From: Trichosporon coremiiforme
Lineage: Eukaryota; Basidiomycota; Tremellomycetes; Trichosporonales; Trichosporonaceae
Length of the DNA stretch: 64,000 nt
Assembly (NCBI GenBank): GCA_039545355.1
Contig: BCJJ01000040.1
Location: 1 to 64,000 of the forward strand
Reading direction: 5' to 3'
The position numbers and the translations under genes were made by a program. The notes below the pieces were generated by a model. It was not told the DNA's origin and did not search any database. It worked only from the letters and a program-made list of their open reading frames with translations. The first letter of the stretch is position 1. Every line of letters starts with the position of its first letter. Positions 10,532 to 21,111 of this stretch are shown here, piece by piece.

Positions 10532-12385
10532 TTACACGTGCGCTCTCTCTCCCTCGGTGCCCGTGATGACAATGGCAGGCATGTCGGGTCCGTTTTCGTC
10601 CGTGTCGCTCTCCTCCCTCTCGAGCCAAGTGCCGACGGGGTTCGGGCTCAGCTGTCTGTTGCTAGCAAAGCTGTCCCTTGAGCTCTCGTACTCCTCCTCC
10701 GTCTCGGTGATGACGCCGAGGATATTGGTTGGTGTGCCGAGCACGCGAACTGTACCGGTCGGGCTGGGCGTGTTGTTGTGATTGCTACCGTGTCCGAACG
10801 AGTCCTCATCGTCATCCTCGTCGTTGTACCCGTGCTGCCCGTGCTCGAAGCGGTCGTAATGCTCGTCGAGCTCCTCCATCGAGTTGCTCTCAGGGAGATG
10901 CCCGTAGCTGCTCTCTGAGTCGGTCGTGTCGAGCGCGTCGTCGTCGTATCGGAACGGCCCGTCGGACTCCTGACTCGTCGTCTGTGAGGCGAAGCTCGGC
11001 GCCTGCAATGACCGCCCCGAACGCCCGCTCTTGATGCTCCCGTTCTCGTCGTGAGCTTTGGTCGATGGTGGCTTCGTGGAGACCGGGGGTACAAGCCCCG
11101 CCTGGTACAGATCGTAGTGATCGTCCAGGACGCGGTCCTTGGCGTGCGTGCTGTGCGTATCCGTGTCTTGCCCGCTCGCTTCGCGCGACGTGGCAACGCC
11201 TTTGGCTGTATCGCCGCTCGCGGCGCTCGCAAAGCTAGCGTCGCTGACGACGCTACCGGGCTTCTCGGTCCCGTTACTGCTGCCGGCATCGTCCTCCGGG
11301 CTGCTCTCCCGATACACCCCCTTGTGCTTATGTCCATAAGTTGTGGCGTCGAGACAAGCCTCACTGGGGTCCGCGCAGTTGTGTCCCGCCGTGTTGAGCT
11401 GCTCCTGCGGGAACTTGAACTCGGTGTCGAAGTGCCAGCTGAACCGCCACTCATCGAGCGCACCGTACGTCCACATGCACAGCAGCATGCCACGCACGAC
11501 GGATCGACAGGCGCCACATCGAACGCAGCAATATCCGCGATGCGCGACGAGCGCGGCGTCCTTCATCTTCTCGAGCTTCGCGAGCCGTGGACCGAGCACG
11601 CGCTGTCGACGGCGCAGTCGGCGCTCCTCTTCCGTCTCGACGTGGACATATCCATCTCCACCCTCCTCATCTTCGTCATCTGTCGTCGTTCCATTCGCGT
11701 CCTCGTCACTCACGTTGCAGATCGAACACGGTCCCTCGTCCTCGAGCGGGAGTGCGTCGATCGCCTCCAGTCGTGTCTCGAGCTCGCGCCGGCGGGTGAG
11801 GGCGGCGCGCATCGCCCGCAGCGCTAGCGGATGGTACTCCTGGAGTGTGCGTTGCGGCCAGCCCGCAAAGTCCTTCTCGTGGAACCCTATGCCGAGAGTG
11901 GTCGTACGGCAGGCGGCGTCCTGCTCGAGCTGGGCGGCGAGGTGGGGCGAGTTCTGCGCCACCCAGCGCTGGTACAGCGACATGAGCGTGTAGGCGATGA
12001 CGGGTTTGGGCGAGCGGCCGAGGTGGGGTCGTGGGCCTGCTGCTTCTCGTGCAACGTACGCTAGCGGGCCGCACAGCTGGTAAACGAACGTGAGCGAGAC
12101 GAGCTCATCCAGAAAGTCCTCAGTGAGCTCTGGCACACGCGGGGCACGCCCGCCACCTAGGCTGTCTGTCAGCAGGTCGAGTGTGAACAGCAGTGTCTCG
12201 GACGATATAAGGGCGAGCTGAATCGGCTTCGCGACTCGCGCCGCTGCCAAGTCCTCGAAGTACGTCGACAGCACGGCGAGATCCTCAAGCTCGACCCGGA
12301 AGCGCACCGCGTCCACCGTCTCGAGGATCGCGCCACTCGTCGGTCGCGTGTAGCGCGGGTGGAAGCGTCGGGTGTCCGCCGCCAT
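10532..12385 (-). CDS. BTB/POZ-like N-terminus with Cys clusters and long acidic tail
   Basis: An intronless 617-residue frame. Residues about 8-90 (HPRYTRP, then RFRVELEDLAVLSTYFEDL and later LLFTLDLL) resemble the divergent BTB/POZ proteins common in tremellomycetous yeasts, where a hydrophobic strand, a helix ending 'S.YF.D' and a later helix occur in this order. In the middle, CSICN and CCVRCGAC (about residues 220-300) could bind zinc. The C-terminal 270 residues are low-complexity, rich in Ser, Asp and Glu, with runs such as DEDDDEDS, and are probably disordered. BTB domains mediate oligomerisation and ubiquitin-ligase adaptor roles; no such role is shown here. The BTB call is moderate and the gene call is strong. 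A 464 bp gap separates it from RAD9, upstream and in the same orientation. Confidence 0.7.
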   Translation of the reverse strand: MAADTRRFHPRYTRPTSGAILETVDAVRFRVELEDLAVLSTYFEDLAAARVAKPIQLALISSETLLFTLDLLTDSLGGGRAPRVPELTEDFLDELVSLTFVYQLCGPLAYVAREAAGPRPHLGRSPKPVIAYTLMSLYQRWVAQNSPHLAAQLEQDAACRTTTLGIGFHEKDFAGWPQRTLQEYHPLALRAMRAALTRRRELETRLEAIDALPLEDEGPCSICNVSDEDANGTTTDDEDEEGGDGYVHVETEEERRLRRRQRVLGPRLAKLEKMKDAALVAHRGYCCVRCGACRSVVRGMLLCMWTYGALDEWRFSWHFDTEFKFPQEQLNTAGHNCADPSEACLDATTYGHKHKGVYRESSPEDDAGSSNGTEKPGSVVSDASFASAASGDTAKGVATSREASGQDTDTHSTHAKDRVLDDHYDLYQAGLVPPVSTKPPSTKAHDENGSIKSGRSGRSLQAPSFASQTTSQESDGPFRYDDDALDTTDSESSYGHLPESNSMEELDEHYDRFEHGQHGYNDEDDDEDSFGHGSNHNNTPSPTGTVRVLGTPTNILGVITETEEEYESSRDSFASNRQLSPNPVGTWLEREESDTDENGPDMPAIVITGTEGERAHV

Positions 12386-12849
12386 GGTAAGGAGTGTCGT
12401 TGGCAGGTCAGTGGAAGGGCGGAGAGTCGTTTGGTCGAGCGGCTCGAGTTCCTCTGTTCGTCAAGTTGGTTGTTGAGTTGATGAGCGTAGCGTTTCAACC
12501 GTGACGTGTTCTCGAGTTCTTGGTAGTTTTCGTGACTTCGTTTTGGAGACAGGACGGTGCATCCCAAATCTCGTCTTGTCACGACCTGGTCCGTGAGCGG
12601 GCACGCGAACATTGCGCTCGTGACGTCGCATTTGACGTTCCAACGGCCAAGCAGCCCGAGGTTTGAGAAGGCGCACGGACCCTGTAGCGCCCAACCGGTT
12701 AGAGACGATCGCTCGCACGACAGTCCTTCGCAGCCAGGAAGGGGACAAACTCGTGGGCAGTTAGGCACACGCATGTCACCGGTTATGAACATGCATGCAG
12801 ACGTGCTTGATTGATGGTAGTACAGTTGCTTGATTGTGGAAAGGGTAGC

Positions 12850-14767
12850 TTAGTCGGCGAAGAACGATGTGAACTGCGGTATTGTCAGTAATCAGGTGTT
12901 CTTCCCCTCTCGTTTCGATGCTCACCTTGCGACCGGAAGAGTCCTGTGTAGGGTCTAGCTCATCAGAATCCAGTTCCTCCTCACCCTCCTCCTCAACTGG
13001 CTCTGCCTTGATGTTTTGGGCCGAATCATTGCCGAAAATGTCGTCGTCGGGCTCAAACTGACCCTGTGCCGCACTCCCTGTCCGTACGGACAGCGCATCG
13101 ACACCTCCTGTTTGATCAGGTGCTTCAGGGACGTCAACCTGAGAAGCGGCTTGAGCGGCTTGCTGAGCCAGTTGTGGCTGGGTGGACATGTTCTCCGTGG
13201 GGAGGTTGTCGAAGCTGATGTCGTCCCAGCCAGACGGCACCTCGCTATCCTCCGCTGGGCCGGCGTCTCCATCATCGCCTGCGGCAGCCTCGTCGTCCAG
13301 ATCGGCGTCATCCATGGCCAAGTCCATGTCTTCGAAGTTGAGACCCGCCATCTCCAGCACTTCCTCCTGCGTCAGACGGATACTCTGGCTACCTCCAGAC
13401 TGGAACAGCGGCTCAGGATCCGCCTGAGCTTGCGTCGCAGCACGTGGAGCCTCCGACGTCATGCTCAGGCTGGCGCGAAGGCGTGAGGGACGGTTTGAGC
13501 TGCCCGCACGCAAAGGAGTTGCGGAAGCACGTCGACCCCTCGGATCGACGCTACCGTTTGCGGGTGCGGGCACGCTGGCCGTTCGCTCTCTACTAGAGGC
13601 GATGGAGGGCTGTCGAGTCGACGCCGACGTACTTTGAGGAGCTGCGGCAGCCTCCTTCTTCTGTGTCGACGGCTGATTGAATACGTCGCACTTCGTGGTA
13701 GCAATTGCGCAGAAGATCTCGAACAGGGTAGCCTCGTTGTTGTATCTGTCGTCGCCGATGTACATCGAGCTCAGAGTCAAGGGCTGCGAAGCCTCAGAGA
13801 ATCGAATGTCGAGGTCCATCACGAACTGATCGGCGAGTTGCAACGCAGCCTGCGGTCAGTTCTACGCGCGCGCTTTTAACTCACCTTGAACTCGCGCATG
13901 GGCAAGGCGAAATCGACGTCTCCATCGTCATGGTACACTCCGTAGTCCTTGAACTCGCCGACATTCAACTTGATCTCTGTGGACAGAGAGGACGAGGGAC
14001 CGGTGTCGAAGTTCTTGACCCGGACCTCTTGCTGTCCAAAACGCCATGCAAGCTGACTATCTCCCTTCACAGAACCGTTCGGATTGGAACTGCCGCCGAA
14101 CGCAATGGAGAAGTGCTCGAGCCAGTCTTTCAGCTCGCGAGCCGAGATCTGGAAGCCGGACGGTGTGGAGTCGGGGTCCACGATGACGCGAAGAAACTGT
14201 GAGGCGTGGAGGTGCAGGTTGTGCTTTTTGACGACACCGTGGTGGTAGACCAGCCTGATCTCGAGTCTCGCTGAGAGCTCGTGGACGCGGACATCATCGT
14301 CTGCTTCTCCTTCTTCCACCTGCGTGTTGGCTTTCAAGCCGCCTTGAGGATCAACAATACGAAGATCAATACGCTCGACTTCATTGACAGCGGAAGCCTT
14401 TCCAATGACTGCCAAAACGGACTGGTGTTAGCTGTCCTCTCTGGATTGTAGCTCACCTTGACGTACAGCTGGCAGTTGACTCCTCGCCGTTGCTGCTCAG
14501 CAGTCCCCACGGCCCTGAACTTTGAGAAGAACGAAGGCAATAGCGAGAACAAGCAGTAGGCAGATTTTGATGAGTTCGTCACCGCGAGCTCCCACTGCTG
14601 TCAGCTTTGGAGACTGCCATATCAACTCACGATATCCTTGTTTGCGTGAATGCAGAGGTCATCACCGAAGCGTGCAGCACATTGCAGGAGGCGGAGGAAA
14701 TCTGGCATTAGCTGCGCCGTTAGGTGAGCTCACGCTTGATGTTCGGCTCTCTGATTGAGGCCTCCAT
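12850..14767 (-). CDS. RAD9: DNA damage checkpoint clamp subunit Rad9
   Basis: Six exons on the minus strand (14767-14734, 14701-14631, 14594-14457, 14421-13885, 13849-12926, 12873-12850) join in frame to 575 residues. All introns are 29-52 nt with GTGAG donors. The N-terminal 300 residues form the PCNA-like Rad9 fold: KHFLRLLQCAARFGDDLCI, then SSKSAYCLFSLLPSFFSKF, LKDWLEHFSIAFG and PLTLSSMYIGDD. Rad9 pairs with Rad1 and Hus1 in the 9-1-1 ring that loads at damaged DNA and activates the ATR-type kinase. The C-terminal half is Ser/Asp-rich and disordered, as in known Rad9 tails, which are phosphorylated. The last exon has only eight codons (FTSFFAD then stop). It diverges from BNA6. Confidence 0.9.
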
Positions 14768-15116
14768 TTGCGCGTCTGGCCGATCATGAAGGGGTGGACA
14801 ACGATGAAAACAAGACCTCCATCCATCTCACCTCATCTCTCACTGACTTCTGGAAGTGGACGCGTGCGGGGTGGCGCGTCATATCCGTGCCTGAGATATC
14901 GGCTGACTGGACTAGCGCGGAACCAAATAGCAGCGATCCACCGGCTGAACGGGTTCCCGAGGCTCTCCGTATCTTCGCATCTTCGGATGTGCCGCGGGGC
15001 TCGGCGGGTCCTGATCTCGCGCGCCTCCGCATAGCCGTCCGCACATTGAATCGTCTTCCTCCACACCTTGCTGAGCTTCACTCCTTTTGCTCATTACCTC
15101 ATCTTCTCCTCTCGAA
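14768..15116. promoter_or_regulatory. shared intergenic promoter between RAD9 and BNA6
   Basis: 349 bp between two divergent start codons (RAD9 at 14767 minus, BNA6 at 15117 plus). The BNA6 side is pyrimidine-rich just before its ATG. No TATA box is evident. The spacing suggests a bidirectional promoter; that is inference from layout. Confidence 0.45.
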
Positions 15117-16198
15117 ATGGCCGCTACCGCCTCCACCGCTGAGATCGCGACCGATCTTCTCTCGGGCCAGCAGCTTGCCCACCTCCTTCCTCCCAGCTGG
15201 AAGGAGGACATCCCCAAGTGGTTCGCCGAGGACACCCCCAGCTTCGACTGGGCTGGCTTCGTCGTCGGGGAGTCTGACCAGGAGGCCTTCCTCTGGGGAA
15301 AGAGCGGCGTGAGTTTGCTAGCGATAAGTTCACGCGTTTGCTAACGGACAGGGTGTTGTTGCCGGTGTGCCGTTTTTCACCGAGATCTTCAAATACGTTG
15401 ACTGCTCGTGAGTGCCCAAATATCGCGGACCAGGCTTCTGAGTCATAAGCTGTTTGATCCTTGCCGATTAGCTAACATACAGTGTCGAGTGGCTTGTTGA
15501 GGAGGGTACCGCGATCCCTGACGGAGAGAAGACGAAGTGTGCGATCGTTCGCGGAAAGGCTCGCAACCTTCTCCTTGGAGAGCGTGTTGCGCTGAACCTC
15601 CTCGCTCGCTGCAGTGGTGTTGCTACTGTCTCGCGGAGGTTCCGCGACATGGCTCGCGCTGAGGGATGGAAGGGCCTGATCGCTGGTACCCGCAAGACGA
15701 CGCCCGGTTTCCGCCTTGTCGAGAAGTACGGTATGCTTGTCGGTGGTATCGACCCTCACCGGCACGATCTGTCCTCGATGGTCATGCTGAAGGACAACCA
15801 CATCTGGGCGACTGGCTCGATCACGAACGCGATCAAGGCGGTCCGCCGCGTTGCCGGCTTTTCGCTCCTCGTCAACGTCGAGTGCCAGGACGAGGCTGAG
15901 GCTGACGAGGCGATCGCTGCGGGTGCCAACATCGTCATGCTCGACAACCTGACTGGTGCCGACCTCCACGGCGCCGCCAAGTCGCTCAAGGACAAGTGGC
16001 GCGGAAAGAAGGAGTTCCTCATCGAGACCTCGGGCGGTATCGTCGAGGGATCCCTCACCAGCCGTGTTGGACCCGGTAAGCTGGCCAGGTCGACTAACCA
16101 AGCTGACAACAGACATCGACATCCTCTCCACCTCTGCCGTGCACCAGGGCACGCCCCACGTCGACTTCTCGCTCAAGATCCAGCCTGTCAAGAAGTAA
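15117..16198 (+). CDS. BNA6: nicotinate-nucleotide pyrophosphorylase (quinolinate phosphoribosyltransferase)
   Basis: Four exons (15117-15308, 15352-15407, 15483-16075, 16113-16198) give 308 residues, the usual length. The enzyme converts quinolinate and PRPP to nicotinate mononucleotide, CO2 and pyrophosphate in de novo NAD synthesis from tryptophan, in the cytosol and nucleus. Diagnostic sequence: [21 protein letters not shown] (residues about 147-167; the Arg, Lys and His residues around it bind quinolinate), [21 protein letters not shown] for the beta-strand carrying an active-site Glu, and NIVMLDNL and ETSGGI at the phosphate-binding end of the barrel. The N-terminal sandwich domain is complete. 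Introns carry CTAAC or CTGAC branch sites, so splicing is confidently placed. Confidence 0.95.
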
Positions 16199-17960
16199 AC
16201 CGGCCCAAGTGCCGGAGTCAGTCGCAGATGTTCACGTGTATGCAGTTTATCGGGTTCTTGAGATTAGTCACCTGCTCACGTCGCTAACCGAAGTTTGCTG
16301 TTCAACTTATTTTACTGACCGAAGCCTGAGCTCTGTGTCCGGCAGTCCGCCCGGAAGTCCCGGCGAAGCAGAAGAAGTCAACGATGTGCCGGGAGAAGCA
16401 CAAGACTCCGGCGCCGATCGCTCAGCCACTGATGCTTCCTATTCTTCCGGCTGTCCCCCGTGTGCCGCGTGGGTTAACGTTTGCAGCTCTGTGCGCGCGC
16501 CATGGCTGCCAGCAAGGCGGCCAGGCGGCGATCAACAATGCGAACTAGAGATGGCCTGGACCGTGCTCGCGGGCTGAGGATGGCGGCGGAGTCTGAGTGA
16601 GGTTGGCGGAGGCTGCAGCGGCGCGCGCGGCCCGCGATGGCCTCCGGCCTCGAAAGGGCGCCATGTCGGCCCGCAGGCCTCGTCATTAAGCTCCGAGAGC
16701 TCCATGCTTCAAGCATATGCCAAGTGCAGCGTCATCGCATTCCTCGCATGTTCACTAGGATTGCTGGAGTGCAAGAGCCTGAGCGTCGTCAGTGCGTCTG
16801 CCCTTTTGTCTTCCCGGCGGCTGTGGGTCTCTTGGCGCGTGCCGGTGTGCGCGTGTCAGATGATCAGTGCATTGGAGTGAAGTGACGATTCAAAGTGTTC
16901 AGAGTGACAATTTCAGTCAGTTTTCGCTCCAACTCCTGCCATTGTTGGGTCTCGTGACACTGCGTAGCTTGCTAGCGCTACGTTTTGAAGAGTCCAGTGG
17001 AGTGGTACGAGCCCATTGGCGCCAATAGGCCTGGACCTCATAGTGGGCAAGAGGAGGTATGTGGTAACTGTCGCGCGGGAGAGTTGCAGGTCGCTTTCGC
17101 GTGAGTAATGTGCTGCATGTGCTGCTGCGGCGCAGGACATTGCATCGCTTCGATACTCTTCTGTGCATCGGTGTTCGCGTCGGTGATGGTTTCGTGGTTC
17201 ATGCATATGCTTCTGCCGCCGGCAGAAGTGCCGGAGGTATCCTTGGACACGTCTGCATAGCTTCGGTGGTGCGAGGTCTGGAATCCAGCGAAAGGACGGG
17301 AGACGAGTACACCACTGGCACGGGCTCATAGGCGAGAAGGGCAGACGGCCGTGAGACCGTTCGCCCAGGAACAGGAGGAACGCGAGGAACGATGGTGTGA
17401 AGTGCCTTTTGCTCCCCAGAACGAGTCGGGAACTGCGTGAGAGCTGGACCAGCTGGGTTAGTGGTCATGTGCCCACTTACTCTACACTCTTACGCGACGG
17501 CCACGTCCGTGGAACGACTGGACCGTGGCGTCGTGTCTGGGCGTGGGGGACCGTGGGGGGGCTTGCACCTTGCTCCGGGAGGCGCGATCGTGCATTGAAC
17601 TCAATGAACCAAAAGCAAGAGGAGCAAGGGGAGCGGGAATCGGGTCAGGAATGCGTAACCTAATCTGGGGCACTCACGAACATGGCCAAGCAGCTCGCCA
17701 CACTGTCTGAGCATGGGATGAGGGCGAGAACACACACTGCATACACACACAACATTCTTTTAAGCTTCCCCCGTCCACCCACTTCTTCCCCGTTACACTC
17801 TGCACGACTCGCTCTTATCATCTGTCACGGTATCGTCATCCCCCGTCACCCACTGCTGTCCACTCGACACACAGTGGACGACAGACATCACCAACCTATC
17901 TTATCTCCTCTCCACCCTCATCTTCACGCTTAACGAACACAGTACGCTAGACGGTACACA

Positions 17961-18459
17961 ATGCGCCCCGGAGACACACCCTACCCGCCCACCCGCCCGT
18001 GTCCGCCCATGACCCCCGTTCCCCCAAGTGGGGGCTGGAACAGGAATGCGCGCAAGTAGCTTTCGCTAAGCGGGGAGCGTCGTCCTGACGGTAAGCTGAG
18101 CACCGTACACCTTAGCTGACGCTCAGTATCCTCCCGCTTCCGCTTTGTCCGCGGTGTTGTCGAATACGCGCCAACACGCACACTGTCTCCCTCTCGAAGC
18201 CATCCGGCTACATGTTGTCAAGACCACTCCATCCTGCACGTCCACTGCGCCGAGGGGCCCGCACACCCCGCGCAATCAGAACGATCCCGCCGCCGCGCCA
18301 AGCCTGTCCCCGCCCACTCATGTGCGCTCGGCAGGCTGCGGTGCATGACCCTGCAACGAAGGCCCCTCTTCTCGATTCTCTCCAGAATCCCGCGATCGCG
18401 ATCGCATGTCCCCCGAAAGTCACAGTTGTCTCACTAGTTGTTCCTCCCGTTGTATCATA
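17961..18459 (+). other. possible small spliced transcript, coding status unclear
   Basis: A CT-rich stretch (17760-17960) like the leaders of real genes here precedes an ATG at 17961 that opens a 32-codon, Pro-rich frame (MRPGDTPYPPTRPCPP). Downstream, 18091-18126 is a textbook intron for this genome: GTAAGC donor, TTAGCTGAC branch, CTCAG acceptor. If a longer intron runs from about 18056 to 18126, the frame could continue to a stop near 18459, but the product is Pro/Arg-rich and looks non-coding. A non-coding or short-peptide RNA is the simplest reading. Confidence 0.2.
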
Positions 18460-19723
18460 ACTCTCCTCAACTCATAACGCAGTCTGTATATATGCATTGT
18501 CCGGTATCTCATCATCGTCACCGCAGCAATCGCAGTACGCAGCACCTGATCGTCTCGTGGTCGTTAGAGGGGCCAGTCCAAGTCACTCGGAAGCAGAGCT
18601 AGCAGGGGTCAAGCAGACGCGTCGATGTTCTTGGGTGGCAACAACGCTCTAGCCCCTACGAGAGCCAAGCATGCAAGCGTCGCGCGGTCTGCAGAGCCTG
18701 GAATCGAGTGTTGGCGTCACGGTTCTCAGTTCTCAATGCAATTCTCACGGATCTCGGTCTAGTCCTGAAATGTGCCGCATGTGCCAGTTGCAACCAGTTG
18801 ATTTCGAATTGTCAACGGGGGTGTTATCGAAATCTATGGATTGTCCGAGGTTTGATGACCGATCTCGGCGTCTCTGGTTGCACTCTTTGTTCTTTGTCCG
18901 TCACCGCGGTGCGCAGTGAGCATCGTTTGGGCTGCGATGTGAGGCGGAGACACCGTGGGGGTTTGAGGACAAGGCAACGAGGAGGGGATGCATGTAGAAT
19001 TGGGGAGTTGGGGACAGTTGTGTGGAATGTGGACGCTGTGTGTCTCATGAGTGCCTTATGTGGATAAGCCGGAGTTCGCCGAGACAGCTTGGTGAACTGG
19101 AGTCTTTTGGTCCAGTCAACTTTGACATCTACACATCCACCATGAGATGGCCTTCCTCGCAACTTCGATGCTTGACCACACCTGACATTCACTCAGCGAT
19201 CGAACTTGTGTTCACTGATCTACGACAAGCGACAAGCGAGGGGATGGCGACCGGGCGACCGCGACTGATGATCTGATGAGCTAAAGCGCACTCGCTCTCT
19301 CCCTCGACACAGCGAACACCCTTATCCCTGACTTCGGCCTACCTTCCTTGACCTTCATGGCTCACAAGTCGCCCTGCACTCAACACAGCTCACCTCTCAG
19401 GATTTCCAAGACATCTACCGCGGTTGATGGAAACAGAAGTCACGCGACCCCCTGACACCGCCTCGTCCGGACCAACATCTCGGCATCTCACAACAGCGCA
19501 AGACACTTCCCTTCGTCGAACAATCGAAAGCGGTGGGACGTCGGGAAAGCCTTATCGTGTGGGGCCACACCTCCGAGCCGTGTTCAGGACATTTCTTCAC
19601 TCTGCAAGAGCCAACCGAAGACCACAGAATGCCATGCTATGCTGCACCCCCTCTCCGTTGCCCGCGTTTGAACCTTATCTCACTTCCCCTGGCTGAGGTC
19701 TGAAACGGCACTGCTTATCTTGG

Positions 19724-19757
19724 CGTATTGGAACAACATATCGTATTGGAACAACAT
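19724..19757. repeat. two direct copies of a 16 bp sequence
   Basis: CGTATTGGAACAACAT occurs at 19724-19739 and again at 19742-19757, an 18 bp period. It lies in non-coding DNA with no known role. Confidence 0.8.
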
Positions 19758-20057
19758 CTCGGACGGCTCCCAACAACCCAGGACCCATCCGCAGTATCTA
19801 CTCCTTGCCTTGCATTGAGCCGACGGCGGTGCATGTGCGGGGATTATGTCTCCGTTGACTCATTCGACCATTTTCGGGCCCCTGCCAGAAGTTAGGACTG
19901 GTCACCGTTCCGAGCCATCCAACATGGGCAGCGTAAAGCTATGCCCAACAGGAGCAGGACGACGCCAAGAACCGAATTTGATGGAGAACAGTGACCTCCC
20001 CTGCAGTTCGCCAAGCGCGAGGCAGCAGCAGCAAAGTGGACTTCGAGGCAAGTTACG

Positions 20058-20065
20058 TATAAAAG
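20058..20065 (+). promoter_or_regulatory. TATA box (TATAAAAG)
   Basis: A consensus TATA box 110 bp upstream of the ATG at 20168 and only 20 bp upstream of an in-frame ATG at 20078. Because transcription should start some 30 or more bases downstream of the box, it argues for the later start codon. Confidence 0.6.
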
Positions 20066-20167
20066 GCGGCAGAGACCGTGTGCTCGATGCCACCGAACAT
20101 CAACAGCTGCCCCGCAATAGAGCCCGACCCAGACCTACGCTCTCACAACTCTTCACGGCCAGGCAGC

Positions 20168-20878
20168 ATGACCACCTCCATCACCAAAGGTATCAAGAAC
20201 GTCCCCGACGGCCTGACGCTATACACCGACGATGACGGCTGCAAGTACGGCTGCTACGTGCGCGTGAGTCTCTCCGACGAGCTCGTAGTCAGCGGCACAA
20301 CAAACCAGGCCGACTTCATCTACAAGGTCTACGGGGACCAATGCAAGGGCGACTCCCTCGGCAACGCAGGCGTCACGAGCTGCATGGGCGCCCCCCTGAC
20401 GACTGTAAAGACAGAGTCGTACTACAACGGCACGGACGAGAGCTACTGGTTCGACGCGACGCTGTCGGGCACGGCCGAGGGCCAGGCCGCGATCCCGACG
20501 TACATGCAGGTGCTGCAGGAGAGTGCGCTTGGCACGATCCGCCAGACCGGCCAGTTCAACGACCTGTTTCCCTGCCAGGATGGGTTTCTCGCTGATGCGG
20601 ATCCGGACGCGTCGGCGGGGTGCAATCCCCACGAGAAGCGGTACGGGTACATGTCGTCCCGTGTCACGGCGACTATGTATGATCTCGGCGAGGGAGGCGT
20701 CGGTGGTAAGGACGCAAAGGGGCAGCTTGATCTGAGCTTCGCCGTTGAGAAGACCGCGAGCGGGTTCTGCGACGTGCTCAAGGAGCTTGGGGGCGTGGTG
20801 TCCGTCGCTCCAATGAGTGACGGCGCGGCGACTGCTTTCGGTGTTGCCAACTACCTGGTGGGATTGGCCTGCAGTTGA
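20168..20878 (+). CDS. hypothetical protein with eight cysteines
   Basis: An intronless frame. An in-frame ATG exists at 20078, but the TATA box at 20058 favours the ATG at 20168 (236 residues, MTTSITKGIKN). The protein has eight Cys spread along its length (DDDGCKYGC, DQCKGDS, TSCMG, FPCQDG, AGCNPH, SGFCD, LACS end), a pattern more typical of disulfide-bonded secreted proteins, and an Asn-Gly-Thr glycosylation site. No signal peptide is visible in either version, so it would need unconventional export or an unseen upstream exon. Many Asp/Gly/Tyr-rich segments suggest a beta-rich fold. I do not recognise the family. Third-position GC is high and even, supporting a real gene. Confidence 0.65.
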   Translation: MTTSITKGIKNVPDGLTLYTDDDGCKYGCYVRVSLSDELVVSGTTNQADFIYKVYGDQCKGDSLGNAGVTSCMGAPLTTVKTESYYNGTDESYWFDATLSGTAEGQAAIPTYMQVLQESALGTIRQTGQFNDLFPCQDGFLADADPDASAGCNPHEKRYGYMSSRVTATMYDLGEGGVGGKDAKGQLDLSFAVEKTASGFCDVLKELGGVVSVAPMSDGAATAFGVANYLVGLACS

Positions 20879-21111
20879 AACTGCTCAGCGTCCCGTCTCA
20901 TCTCTCCATTCTGCGCGGCCAAGGCGTTGGGATGACCCATTGCTCATCGCACGACCTGACGGTGGACATGGTGTGATTTGTAACAGATATGTAACCATAA
21001 ATATACCTAAACTACGTACGAGACTGTTTACAATTTACGTTTCGAAACTGCTTCTCTCACCATGCAAGTTGTCGAGATTTACTTGGTACAGCGATCTCGT
21101 ATGGTCACCTT

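Larger units (their letters stand above)
16199..20057. other. gene-free stretch of 3.9 kb
   Basis: No frame has convincing coding character. The one part worth attention is 17740-18460 (listed separately). Elsewhere composition is mixed, with many short open frames on both strands that share no motif. I see no transposon ends or domains. TATA-like sequence at 18487-18492 has no convincing gene downstream. Confidence 0.55.
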
